Shown here in pieces: positions 11,176-24,100 of a stretch of DNA of 64,000 nucleotides (within the stretch, counting starts at the first letter, position 1; each line of letters begins with the position of its first letter). Position numbers and translations under genes: made by a program. The stretch comes from Streptomyces cyanogenus (GTDB lineage Bacteria > Actinomycetota > Actinomycetes > Streptomycetales > Streptomycetaceae), in assembly GCF_017526105.1 (NCBI RefSeq), contig NZ_CP071839.1, positions 1,240,001-1,304,000 on the forward strand, given 5' to 3'. The notes under the pieces were generated by a model, which saw only the letters and a program-made list of their open reading frames with translations, searched no databases and had not been told where the DNA came from.

Positions 11176-14100
11176 TCACCCGGTGACATCCGTGAATGCC
11201 TGTCGAAGCTTTTCGGACACGATAGGACCGAGCTGCCGCATGGGCTCCGGGTTCATCATGTGGGTGTGCAGGCAATCTATCCTCTGGAAATGGATTTCAC
11301 CGGTGAGATAGGGGTCCCACACCCCGGGTTCCAGCGTGTGCTCCTTCTCCCCCTCGGTGGCGGCCAGGATCAACGTCGGCGCGGACACGGGCCGCGGGGC
11401 CGCGTCCAAGGCCAGCCGGGCATTGCTCATCGTCACTTCCAACAGGGCTCCGACCTCGGTTTCCGTGAGGCCGGCCAGGGCGGTGTTCTTCGTCTGCAGG
11501 ATGTCCATGACGCTCTCGTGGCCGAGCGACTCGGCCTCCTCGTCATCCAGCTCGACGTCGAACAGCGCCAGCATGGCCCGGTATATGTCCGCCACCCGCG
11601 CCTTGGCCATTCCTTCTTCCACCTCCCGGCGGTCGGCGGGGCTGACCGGGAAGCAGTCGAGCAGTGTCAGCAGTCCCACCTCTCGCCCTTGCTTTTCCAG
11701 CAATGCCGCGATCGCATGGGCAACACCGCCGCCGAATGACCAGCCGAGAAGGTAGTAGGGGCCTTCCGGCTGAATCCGGAGAATGTGCTCCAGATAGTCC
11801 TGGGCCGCCTCCTCCACTGATTCCGGCAGCTTTCCCCCCGTCAGACCGCGGGCCTGCAGAGCGTACACCGGAATATCCTGGTCGAGGTGCGGGAGAAGGC
11901 CGGCATAGCACCAGCTCAGCCCGCTGCCGGGGTGAATGCAAAAGAGCGGGCTGCGGGTGCCGTGCGTACGCAACGGTAGAAGGACGTCGAGGGCGTTTTC
12001 CTCGCCGGCGGCGTCGAGCCGACCGGCCAGGCCGGCCACGGTGGGCGTCTCGAAGAGCACCCGCAACGGCAGCTCCACACCGAAGGCGTCACAGATCCGG
12101 ACGAGGAGCCGGATCGCCGTCAGCGAATGACCGCCGAGTTCAAAGAAGCTGTCATCGACACCGACCCACTCCACGCCCAGGACCTCGGCGAACAGCCGGC
12201 ACAGCATCTCCTCGTGCGGCGTTCGGGGCGCGCGCCGGCCGGGGCCCGCGTAGTCGGGGGCGGGCAGGGCCCTGCGGTCCAGCTTGCCGTTCGGGGTCAG
12301 CGGGATCTCGTCGAGGGCCACCACCGCCGACGGCACCATGTACTCCGGCAACCGCTCGGCCAGATGGGCCCGCAGCCCCTGGGCATCGAGCTCCGTCGTG
12401 CCCTCGCCGGGCACTGCGTAGCCGACCAGTCGCACGTCGCCCGGACCGTCCTCGCGGGCGACGACCACCGCTCGCCGTACCGACGGATGCGACGTCAAAG
12501 CGGCCGCGATCTCCCCTGGTTCGACACGGAATCCACTGATCTTCACCTGCTCGTCCGCGCGCCCGGCGAACTCCAGCTGCCCGTCCACGCGCCACCGCGC
12601 CAGGTCTCCCGTACGGTACATCCGCGCCCCCGGCTCGAACGGGCACGGTACGAACCGTTCCGCGGTGAGGCCGGGCTGGCCGAGATAGCCGCGGGCGACC
12701 TGGACGCCGGACACATACAGCTCGCCCGTCGTCCCCGGCGGCACGGGCCGCAGCCCGGCGTCGAGCACATAGGCGTGCGTGTTCCAGAAGGGGCGGCCGA
12801 TCGGCACCGGGCCAGAGGGCGTCTCCACGCCCGCCGGCAGGGTGAACTGTGCACAGTTGACGGTCAGCTCGGACGGCCCGTACGCATTGATCAGGGTCAC
12901 GTCGGGGTGCTCGGCACGCCAGGGTCCGACCGCCTCGCCGGTCAGCGCCTCGCCCCCGAGTATCAGCGTCCCGCCCGGCAACCACTCCTCGGGCAGCGCC
13001 TCCAGCAGCGGCAGCTGCGACGGGCTCGCCTTCAGGAACGTCACCGGGACGCCGTCCGGGCCCTCGCCGCCCTCCGCACGCGACGGCGGCTCTTCGAGCC
13101 CGTGAAGACACACCCGGCCGCCGCTGAGGAGGGTGGTGTACAGGGCCGTCACCGTGAGGTTGAAGGCGAGCGGTGAGTGCACCAGCGTCGCCCCACGCGC
13201 GGCTGGGTAGTGGTATGTCGCCCAGGTCAGGTAGTTCATCACCGAGCGGTGCTCGATCACCACGCCCTTCGGCCGCCCCGTCGAACCGGACGTGTAGAGC
13301 ACGTACGCGGGGTGCCGGGGCAGCAGCGGGGCGGTGCGGTCGGCGTCGGACAGGTCGTGCGACGGCAGTCCGGCCAGCGCCGCCGCGGTCTCCGGGTTGT
13401 CGGGCGCGAGGTAGACGTGGTCCGTCGCCGGGAGCGCGGACCGCGCACCGGTCGTGGTGAGCACGCACACCGGCCTGGTGTCGTCCAGGACGTGGACGAG
13501 CCGCTCAGCGGGGTATCCGAGATCCAAAGGCACGTAGGCGGCCCCGGTCTTCAGCACAGCGAGAAGCGCGACCAGCGCCTCGGGCGAGGCCGGCACGGCC
13601 AGGCCGACGAACCGCTCGGGGCCGACGCCCTGCCCGGCCAGATGGTGGGCGAGCCGGTTGGCGCGCGCGTTGAGCTGTCCGTAGGTGAGCCTCGATCCCC
13701 CGGCCTCCACCGCCACCGCGTCCGGGGTGGCCTGCGCCTGAGCCTGGAAGCGCTCCACGAGGGTGGTGTCCGGGACGGCCCGGCCGGTGTCGTTCCACTC
13801 GTACAGCACCCGGTGGCGTTCGGCGTCGGTCAGGACGTCGATCTCACCAACGGGCCGCTGCGGGTCGGCGACCAGCGCCTCGGCGACCTTGCCCAGCCGG
13901 TTCACGAGCGCCTCCGCGGCCTCGTGGTCGAACAGGTCGGTGGCGTAGCGCAGCGCGCCGGCCATCCCCGCAGGCGCACCGTCGTCGGCGAAGTGCTCGG
14001 TGAAGAGGAAGTCGAGGTCGAATTTGGCGGCCACGGTGCCGGTCTCGGTGAAGCGGACGTCGAGTCCGGGCAGGGTCAGTTCGGCCCGGCCGGTGTTGCC

Positions 14101-15150
14101 CAGCGACATCATGACCTGGAACAGCGGGTGCCGGGACGAGGACCGGCCGGGATTGAGGATCTCGACCAGCCGCTCGAAGGGAAGGTCTTGGTGGGCGTAG
14201 ACGTCCAAGTCGGCCTTGCGGACCCGGCCGAGGAGCTCGGTGAAGGTGGGATTGCCCGACAGGTCGGTGCGCAGCACCAGGGTGTTGACGAAGAACCCGA
14301 CCAGATCGTCGAGAGCCTCGTCGGTGCGGCCGGCGATCGGGGTACCCACGACGATGTCGTCGCCGGCACCCAATCGGGCAAGCAGCACCGCCAAGGTGGC
14401 CTGGAGCGTCATGAAGACGGTCGCTCCGGACTCGGCCGCCAGGTCCACCAGCGCGCGGTGCACCGGCGCGGGCAGCTCGAACACTGCGGTCTCGCCTGCG
14501 TGACCGGGCTGGTCGGGGCGGGGACGGGAGGTGGGCAGAGCCAGCTCTTCCGGCGCGCCGTCCAGCGTCCGCCGCCAGAACGCCACCTGCTGGGCCAGGG
14601 CGCTGTCCGGGGCGTCCTCGTCACCGAGCACCTCCCGCTGCCACAGCGTGAAGTCGGCGTACTGGACGGGGAGCTCGGCCCACTGCGGGGCGTTGCCTCG
14701 GGTGCGCGCGGTATAGGCGGCGGCCAGGTCCTTGGCCAGTGGTGCCAGGGACCAGCCGTCACAAGCGATGTGATGCAGCAGCATCAGCAGGACGCAGTCG
14801 TCGGGGCCGGTCTCCAAGAGCCAGGCGCGCAGCGGCACCTCGGTGGCGAGGTCGAATCCGTGCCGCGCCGCGGCGTCCAGCGCCGCGGGCAGCTCCTCCT
14901 CGGTGACCGCCCGGGTCTCCCAGCCGATCCAGGCCCGGTCCATATCCAGCACCAACTGGCGGGGCTCGCCGTCGACTTCGGGGAAAACCGTACGCAGCGA
15001 CTCGTGCCGGGCGACCACGTCCCGCAGCGCGGCGTGCAGCGCATCCCGGTCCAGCCGGCCGGTCAGCCGCAGCGCCAGCGGCATGTTGTACGTCGGCGAG
15101 GGGCCCTCCAGCTTGTGCAGGAACCACAGGCGGCGCTGCGCGTACGAAAG
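11176..15150 (-). other. NRPS B module 6: C-A(Asp-like, Asn235)-T-TE
   Basis: The pocket reads N-L-T-K-I-G-A-V-N: it equals the Asp/Asn code of module 4 except that the residue equivalent to Asp235, which normally binds the substrate amino group, is Asn (codon AAC near 13163). T has GGHSL; the TE has GWSFGG. This module should release the product by cyclisation or hydrolysis. Confidence 0.75.
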
Positions 15151-18100
15151 GGGTAGGGCCCCGGGGCGGTCCATCGCGACCAGCGCGGCGCGTGCCCGGC
15201 CACTGCCGGCCAGGCGCCGGGCGAGCCCGGCCACGGTCGGATCGTCGAAGACGGTGCCGATGGGCACCTCCACCCCGAACGTGCCCCTGATCCTGCTGAC
15301 CAGCCGGGTGGCGAGCAGGGAGTGGCCGCCGAGGTCGAAGAAGCTGTCGTCGATGCCGACCCGCTCCAGGCCGAGCACCTCCGCGAACAGCCCGCACAGC
15401 GCGACTTCCTGAGGGGACCGCGGCTCGCGGCCTGCGCTGAGCGCTCCGTAGTCGGGTACGGGCAGCGCCGTGCGGTCGAGCTTGCCGATGGGGGACAGCG
15501 GCAGCCGGTCCAGGATGACGAAGGCTGCGGGGACCATGTACTCCGGCAGCCAGCTGCGCAGCTGGGCACGGAGTTCCCGGTTCAGCTCGATCAGCCGACG
15601 GGATCTGGCGGGGCTGTTGGCGTGCTGGGCGTGGGCCCGGGTCGCCTGGGAGCCGCGGTAGGCGGCCACCGGCGAGGCTGTCCCGGCGGGCCGGAAGACG
15701 GCGTCGAAGGCGTCGTCCCGGCCGGAGTTCGACCAGGTCGCCACGGCCTCCATGCCCTGAACGCCAGCGATTTCGTACACCGCCTCCGGGTCGAGGCCGG
15801 CGTCGGTGGCGGTCTCCTGGTCCGCGCCGCCCCCCTCGAAGGAGCTCAGCGCCCGGTGGTCGGCCCGCAGCCGGGCGTTGGGCACGTCGGCCAGGCGCAG
15901 CCCACCGGGATGGTCACGCAGCACCGCCGCGAGCCCCCCTGCAGCGGCGCCCACCGCCTCCCAGGAAAGCTCCGGCAGGCTGTCCACCGTCATCGTGTCG
16001 ACGGGGGACTTGTGGATCACCACGTCGTAGCGGTAACGGGAGAGCTCGTTGGCGTGGCCGGCGCGCTTGAGACGGATGTCGACGCCACCGGCGTCCGCCA
16101 GGGTTTCGGCGAGCATGACGAAGAAGTCGGGAGCGAGGAGCAGTTCCTCTTCCTCCATGACTCTCTGCTCCACCAGCGCCCGTGCGGCGTCCCGGACCGC
16201 GAGTGCGTCCGGGAAGGTGTCCGTGCCGACGGCCTGCCGGTGTGCGACCACCCCCGCCTGGAGGTGGCGCAGCAACCGCAGGTTGCGAATGTCACCGAGG
16301 AAGAGGGAACCGCCGGGAACCAGCAGGTCCAGGCTCTTGCGGATGACGTCGGTCAGGTAGTCGGCGTGCGGGAAGTACTGGGTCACGGAGTTGACGACGA
16401 TGGTGTCGAAGAAGTCCCGTGGCAGGCCCGAGGTGTCGTCGGCGGCCTGGGCGCGTAATTCGACGCGCTCCGCGAGATCCCCCCGGGCCGCCGTCCGCGT
16501 CCGCAGGCTCTCGATGGCCGACGCCGAGAAGTCGGTGCCCCAGTAGGCGTCACAGTGCGGTGCCACCTGCGACAAGATCAGACCGTTGCCGACGCCCAGC
16601 TCCAGGACCTTGCCCGGCGCGAGCCGCAGGACCTCCGCGACGGCCGAGGAACGCCACTCCTGCATCTCGCTGAGCGGTATCGGCTCTCCGTCGTAGCTGC
16701 TCGTCCAGATCCCGAAGTCCTCCCAGAAGCCGCCGCGTTCGGCCTGACCCTGGTACACCGACTCATAGACCTCCTGCCAGGAGTCGACCTGACGGCCGGC
16801 CTCCGCACAGTCGTAGCGGTCCGCCCAGTCCTCGTCGGGTACGACGTAACCGACCAGCTGCGGGTCGCCGTTGTCCTCGCGGACGAGCACGGTGGCCGCG
16901 GCGATACCCTCCTGCCGGGACAGCGCGGCCTCGACCTCGCCCAGTTCGATACGGAAGCCGCGCACCTTGACCTGGTCGTCGGCCCGGCCGACGAACTCCA
17001 GTCGGCCGTCGGCACGCCATCTGACGAGGTCGCCGGTGCGGTACATCCGGTCGCCGGGCGCGTCGAACGGGTTCGCCACGAAGCGTTCAGCGGTGAGCCC
17101 GCAGCGGCCGCGGTAGCCGCGGGCCAGGCACGGGCCGGCCAGGTAGAGCTCGCCGACGACGCCGTCCGGGGTCGGCCGCAGCCGCTCGTCCAGCACGTAC
17201 GCCCGGGCGTTGCGCAGCGGCAGGCCGATCAGAGGCGGGCCGTCCGCCGGTCCGGTCACCTCGGCGGCAGTCGCCCAGACCGTAGCCTCGGTCGGGCCGT
17301 AGAGGTTGACCGCGCCGCCGCCCTGGGCGTGCAGCCGCCCGGCCAGCTCGGCGGGCAGCGCTTCGCCGCCGACGAGCAGGCGTACGCCCGACAGCCCCTC
17401 CGGGGCCCGCGCCAGGATCGAGCGGTACATCGAGGGCGTGGCCTGGAACACCGTCGCACCGCGGTCGGCGATCAGCCGCCGCAGGGCGACCGGGTCCTTG
17501 GCAACCTCCGCGGTGGCGATGTCCACGCTCGCACCGGCGAGCAGCGGCGCGTAGATCTCCACGGCGGCGATGTCGAAGGTGATGGTGGTGGCGGCCACCA
17601 TGTGGTCGTTCCGGGTCAGCGGGACGCGGGCCAGAACGGCGTCGAGGAAGTGGCTGATGCTCATGTAGGAGATCACCACCCCCTTGGGGTAGCCGGTCGA
17701 TCCCGAGGTGTAGATGACGTATGCGGCGTGTTCGGGATGGATCGGCATTCGGCGCTCGGCATCAGTCACCTCGTCCGCCGCGAGGGCACTCAGCCGGTCC
17801 TCCACGTCGGCGTCGCCGAGCAGGAAGGACAGTGCCGGCAGCGGGTCGGGCAAGCCGGCACGGATGGCCGCGGTGGTGATCAGGGCGGCGGGGGCGGCGT
17901 CGCCGAGGAGGTACGCCAGCCGGTCGGCGGGGTGGGCCGGGTCCAGCGGCAGATAGGTCGCGCCGGCCTTCATGACGGCCAGCATCGCCGCGACCATGTC
18001 CACCGAGCGGGGCAGCGCCAGCGCCACCACGCTCTCCGCGCCGACACCGCTGTCAAGGAGCAGCCGCGCCAGCTGGTTGGCGCGCCGGTCCAGCCGCCCG

Positions 18101-21100
18101 TAGTCCGCCTCCTCGTCGCCGGCGCGCACCGCGAGCGCGCCGGGGGCCAGCGCTGCCTGCCGCTCGAACCGCTCGTGCGGCCAGAGGGCGGGCGGCGGGG
18201 CCGCGAGACCGTTGCGGGTGACCAGCACCTCGGTCCGCTCGTCGGCGGACAGCAGTTCGACGTCGCCGATACGCACCGCCGGGTCGCTCACCACCGCGCG
18301 CAGGAAGTGCTCATACCACGCGACGATCTTCTCGGCTGTGGCATGGTCGAACAGTTCGGTGGCGTACTCCAGCGTTCCGCTCAGCCCACCGGCCGCGCCC
18401 TGGTCCGTCTGCGCCTCGGTCAGGCTCAGGAACAGGTCGAACTTGGCGCTGTCGCTGTCCAGCGGGTACGGCGTGGCCTCGATGTCGTGGAGACTCAGCG
18501 TGGCCGTGTCCATGTTCTGGAGCGCAAACATCACCTGGAACAGCGCGTTGCTGGCCTGCGACCGGACCGGGTTGAGCGCCTCGACCAGGTACTCGAACGG
18601 CAGGTCCTGGTGAGCGTACGCGGTCAGCGCGCCGTCCCGGACACGCGCGAGGAGCCGGTCGAAGGCCGGGTTGCCGCCGGTGTCGGTGCGCAGCACCAGG
18701 GTGTTGACGAAGAACCCCACCAGGTCGGCCAGCGCCTCGTCGGTGCGACCCGCGAGGGGGACGCCGACGGGAATGTCGTGGCCGGCGCCGAGCCGGGTGA
18801 GCAGGGCGGAGAACGCCGTCTGCAGGACCATGAAAAGGGTCGACTGGGATTGGGCAGCGACCGTACCCAGTCCGGCGTGCAGCTCAGCGTCCAGGGTGAA
18901 GGGAAGGACCTCGCCGCGGTAGCCGGCGACGGTGGGCCGCGGGCGGTCCGTGGGCAGTTCGAGCTGGGCGGGGATACCGTCCAGCGCGTTCTTCCAGTAC
19001 GCGAGTTGCTGCGAGACCAGGCTGTCCGGGTCGTCGGTCCGGCCGAGAAGTTCCTGCTGCCAGAGCGCGTAGTCGGCGTACTGCACGGGCAGCGGCTGCC
19101 AGTCGGGGGCCGCCCCGGCGAGCCGGGCCTCGTACGCCCGGGCGAGGTCACGCATCAGCGGTGCTCGCGAGGCGCCGTCGGCGACGATGTGGTGCATCAG
19201 GAGCATCAGCACCGGCCCGTCAGCGGCGGCGGAGGCATTCGGTACGAAAAGCCGTGCCCGCACCGGTGGTTCGCCGTCGAGGTCGAAGCGGTGGCCGACG
19301 GCGTCCTGTACTGCCTGGTGCAGCCGTTCCGGCGCCACCACCTCCGTGTGCAGGGGCAGTCGGGCCTCTGCAGGGTCGAGCACGACCTGCCGCGGTTCAC
19401 CGTCCGTCTCACGGAAGACCGTTCGCAGCGACTCGTGCCGGTCCACCAGGTCGTGCAGCGCCGCCTGCAGCGCCTCTTGGTCCACCGCTTTCGACAGCCG
19501 GATCGCGAAGGGCCAGTTGTACGCGGCCGACAGCCCCTCGAGCCGGTGCAGGAACCACAGGCGGCGCTGGGCGAAGGAAAGCGGCACCGCGTCCGGGCGC
19601 GGGCGGGGTTCCAGCGCCGCACGGGCCCGGCCGCCCACGTCCAGCCGGGGAGCAAGACCGGCCACGGTCGGCGCCTCGAAGACCTCGGAGATCGGCACCT
19701 CGACGCCCAGGACCTGACGGATCCGGGCGACCAGTCGGGTGGCGAGCAGGGAATGCCCGCCCAGCTCGAAGAAGCTGTCATCGATGCCGACCCGCGCCAC
19801 ACCGAGTACGCCCGCGAACAGGCCGCACAGCACCTCCTCCCGCGGCGTGCGCGGCGCGCGGCCGCCGCTGGTGGCGCCGAACTCGGGCGCGGGCAGGGCC
19901 CGTCGGTCCAGCTTGCCGTTGGGCGTCAGTGGGATCTCGTCGAGGGCCACCACCGCCGACGGCACCATGTATTCCGGCAGCCGCTCCGCGACATGCGCGC
20001 GCAGAGCGGCGGCGTCGAAACCGGTGGGGGCGGTGGACGTCGCGCCGTCCGTGGCCGGCCCCGTCCGCGCCTTCGGTACGACGTACCCGACGAGCCGGGT
20101 GTCGCCCTGCTCCGTCCCGTGGGCCGCGACGGCGGCCTGCCGTACGTCCGGGTGGTCCTGGAGGGTGGCTGCGACCTCGCCCGGATCGATCCGGAATCCG
20201 CGGATCTTGAGCTGCTCGTCGGCCCGGCCCGCGTACTCCAGATTGCCGTCCGGACGCCAGCGTGCCAGGTCGCCGGTCCGGTACATCCGTACGCCGGGCT
20301 CGAAGGGGCAGGCCACGAACCGCTCCGCGGTGAGGCCGGACCGGCCCACGTAGCCACGGGCCAGTTGCACACCCGCGATGTACAGCTCGCCCACCACACC
20401 CGTCGGCGCAGGCCGCAGCCGGTCGTCGAGCACATAGGCCCGGACGTTCCAGAACGGCCGGCCGATGGGCACCGGGCCCTCGGGCAGCTTGTCCTTCGGG
20501 CCGATGCGGTATTCGGTGACGTTGACCGTCGTTTCGGTCGGCCCGTAGGCGTTGACGACCGTGACCCGACGGTGCTCCTTGCGCCACTGCGCGAGGACAT
20601 CGGCGGCCAGCGCCTCGCCTCCGAGGATCAGCATCTCGCCCGGCGACCACTGCCCGGGCAGCTCCTCCAGCATCGGCAGATGCGAGGGGGTGGCCTTCAG
20701 AAACGCCACCGGGACGGTGTTCTCGCGGGATGCGAGGTCGTCGAGGGTGGACAGATAGACTCGGCCGCCGACGGTCAGGGTGGTGTACAGGCCTGTGACG
20801 GTCAGGTCGAAGGCCACGGACGTCGGGACCAGGGTCGCGCCACGGGCCGCCGGATAGTGGTGGGTGGACCAGTTGAGGTAGTTGACAACGGCGCGGTGCT
20901 CGACCAGCACACCCTTGGGGGTGCCGGTGGAACCTGAGGTGTAGATCACATACGCCGGGTGCGCCATCTCGACCTGGACCTCGGGGTCGGTGTCGGGGAG
21001 GGCGGACACATCCCGCGCCATCGACGCCTCGTCCAGGACAACGACGGGTCCGGCGTCGGCGCGCAGGAAGGCGCGCCGCTCTTCCGGGTAGTCCGGGTCG

Positions 21101-24100
21101 ATCGGTATGTAGGCGCCGCCGGCCTTGAGCACTGCCAGCACGGCCACCACCAGGTCCACCGAGCGCGGCAGTTCCACCGCCACCAGCTTCTCCGGACCGA
21201 CCCCCTGACCGATCAGCCAGTGCGCCAACCGGTTCGCCCGCACGTTCAGCTCCCCGTACGAGACCGACTCCGCACCGCACACCAGCGCAACAGCATCCGG
21301 GGCACGGCGCACCTGGGTCTCGAACAGCTCGGACAGCGTCGCCTCGGGCACCTCGACAGCCGTGTCGTTCCACGCCGTCACCAGCTCCCGGCGCTCAGCC
21401 TCCGCCAGCAGCTCCACCCGCCCGATCGGCAACGACGGATCCGCCACCACCTGCTCCAGCAACCGCACCCACCGCGCCAACAACCCCTCGACCGTCCCCC
21501 GGTCGAACAAGTCCGTCGCGTACTTCAGTGAGCCGAGGATGCCCCCGGGACCGCCGGATGCGTCATGGCGCTCCATCACGTTCAGCGAGAGGTCGACCTT
21601 AGCGGTCTCGATGTCGACGGCCTCGCCGCTGACCTCCAGTCCGGGCAGCTCGAACTCGGCGACAGGGTTGTCGGAAAGGACCAACATCACCTGGAAGAGC
21701 GGGTGGTGCGCGGTAGAGCGCCGGGGGTTGAGCAGCTCCACCAGATGCTCGAACGGCACGTCCTGATGCTCGTAAGCGGCCAGACTCGTCTCCCGGACCC
21801 GGCCCAGCAGCTCCTCGAAGCTCGGATCGCCCGACGTGTCCGTGCGCAGCACCAGCGTGTTCACGAACAGGCCGACGAGATCGTCGAGCGCGTCGTCCCG
21901 CCGACCTGCGACAGGCGAACCGAAGGGGATGTCCGTCCCCGCGCCCAGCCGGGTCAGCAGCGCCGCGAACGCGGCCTGCAGGGCCATGAACACCGTGGCA
22001 CCCGAGGCACGGGCCAGCTCCGCCAGTCGGCGGTGCAGTTCCTCATCGAGGGTGACGTTCACGGACGAGCCCGCGTACGAGGCGTGCGCGGAGCGGGCCC
22101 GGTCGGCCGGCAGCGCGATCCGCTCCGGCAGCCCGGCCAGCGTCCGGCGCCAGTGGTCGACCTGCCCGGAGTACAGGCTCTCCGGATCGTCCTCGTCGCC
22201 GAGGAGTTCGCGCTGCCACAGGGTGTAGTCGATGTACTGCACCGGCAGGTCCGCCCACCGGGGCTCCTCACCCCGCTTGCGCGCCTCGTACGCCTCGGCC
22301 ACATCGCGCGCCAGAGCGCCCAGCGACCAGCCGTCACCCGCGATGTGGTGCAGCAGCAACAGCAGGACGCAGTCGTCCGGACCGATCTCGAACAGCCAGG
22401 CACGGAAGGGCGTTTCACCGACCAGGTCGAATCGGTAGCGGGCGGCGGCGTCCAGCGCGGCCGGGAGCTCCGTCTCCGTGACGGAGCGCTGTTCCCAGCC
22501 GAACCCGGCGTCGTGCACCTCGAGCACCACCTGGTGCGGTTCGCCGTCGTTCTCGTGGAAGACCGTACGCAACGGCTCATGCCGGCCGACCACATCACGC
22601 AGCGCGGCCTGCAAGGCCTCCGAGTCCACCGCGCCCCTGAGCCGCAGCGGCAGCGGCATGTTGTAGGTCGCGGACGGGCCCTCCAGGCGGTGCAGGAACC
22701 ACAGGCGGCGCTGCGCGAACGACAGCGGCACCACGTCCGGGCGTTCCCTCGGCTCCAGGGCCGTACGCGTCGAGCCACCGATCCCCAGCTCCTCCACCAG
22801 CTGGGCCACCGTCGGCGACTCGAACATGACGTAGAAGGGGATGTCCATATCGAGCTCGGTACGGACCCGGTTGACGAAGCGGGTGGCGAGCAGGGAGTGG
22901 CCGCCGAGGTCGAAGAAGTTGTCGTCGATGCCGATCCGCTCCACGCCCAGCACCTCGGCGAACAGCGCGCAGAGGGTCTCCTCCTGGGGGGTTCGCGGGC
23001 CACGGCCGGCTTCCGCGACCGCGTAGTCCGGCACGGGCAGGGCGTTGCGGTCCAGCTTGCCGTTGGAGGTCAGCGGCAGCTGCTCCAGCACGATCGCGGT
23101 TGTCGGCACCATGTAATGCGGCAGCCGTTCCGCCAGGTCGCCGACGAGTGCGGCCGGCTCCACCGGCATCTCTCCGTCCGGCACCACATAGGCGACGAGC
23201 CGCCGATCACCGGGGGTGTCCTCGCGGGCCACCACCACCGCCTGCCGGATGCCCTCGCGGGCGGCCAGCAGGGACGCGATCTCACCGGGCTCGATCCGGA
23301 AGCCGCGGATCTTGACCTGCTCGTCGGCGCGGCTCAGGTACTCCAGGCGGCCATCCGTGCGCCACCGTACGAGGTCACCGGTCCGGTACAGCCGCGCACC
23401 CGGCTCGAACGGAGAGGCAACGAACCGCTCGGCCGTCAGCCCCGCCCGCTTCACATAGCCACGGGCCAGACCCTCGCCCGCCACATACAGCTCGCCCGCG
23501 ACCCCCGCGGGGACCGGCCGCAGCTCCTCGTCCAGCACGAACACCCTGGTGTTCGCCAGCGGACGGCCGATGGGCACCACGCCGTCGCCGGACAGGGGCT
23601 CGCTCATCGACACACAGACGGTCGACTCGGTCGGACCGTAGGCGTTGATCACCCGACGGCCGGCCGACCACCGCGCCACCAGCTCCGGCGCGGCGGCCTC
23701 ACCCGCCAGCACCACCGTCGCCAGCGCCGGCAGGGCCGACTCAGTACCGGCGGGCAGCGCGCCCAGCACCGACGGCGGCACCGTCACATGGGTGACACCC
23801 TGTTGGGTCAGCGCCTGGACCAGCGTCTCACCGGCCAGCCCGCCGGTCTCGGACAGCACCAGCGCGGCACCAGAGCCGAACGCCATCGCCATCTCCGACA
23901 GCGCCGCGTCGAAGCTCGGCGACGCGAACTGCAGCACCCGGCTGTCGGACGTCACGGCGAACCGCTCGATCTGCGCAGTCACCAGACTCGCCACACCGCG
24001 GTGGGTGACCACGACGCCCTTGGGGGTGCCGGTGGAACCTGAGGTGTAGATGACATACGCCGGGTGGTCCTTCTCGACCTCGGTCTCGGGGTCGGTGTCG

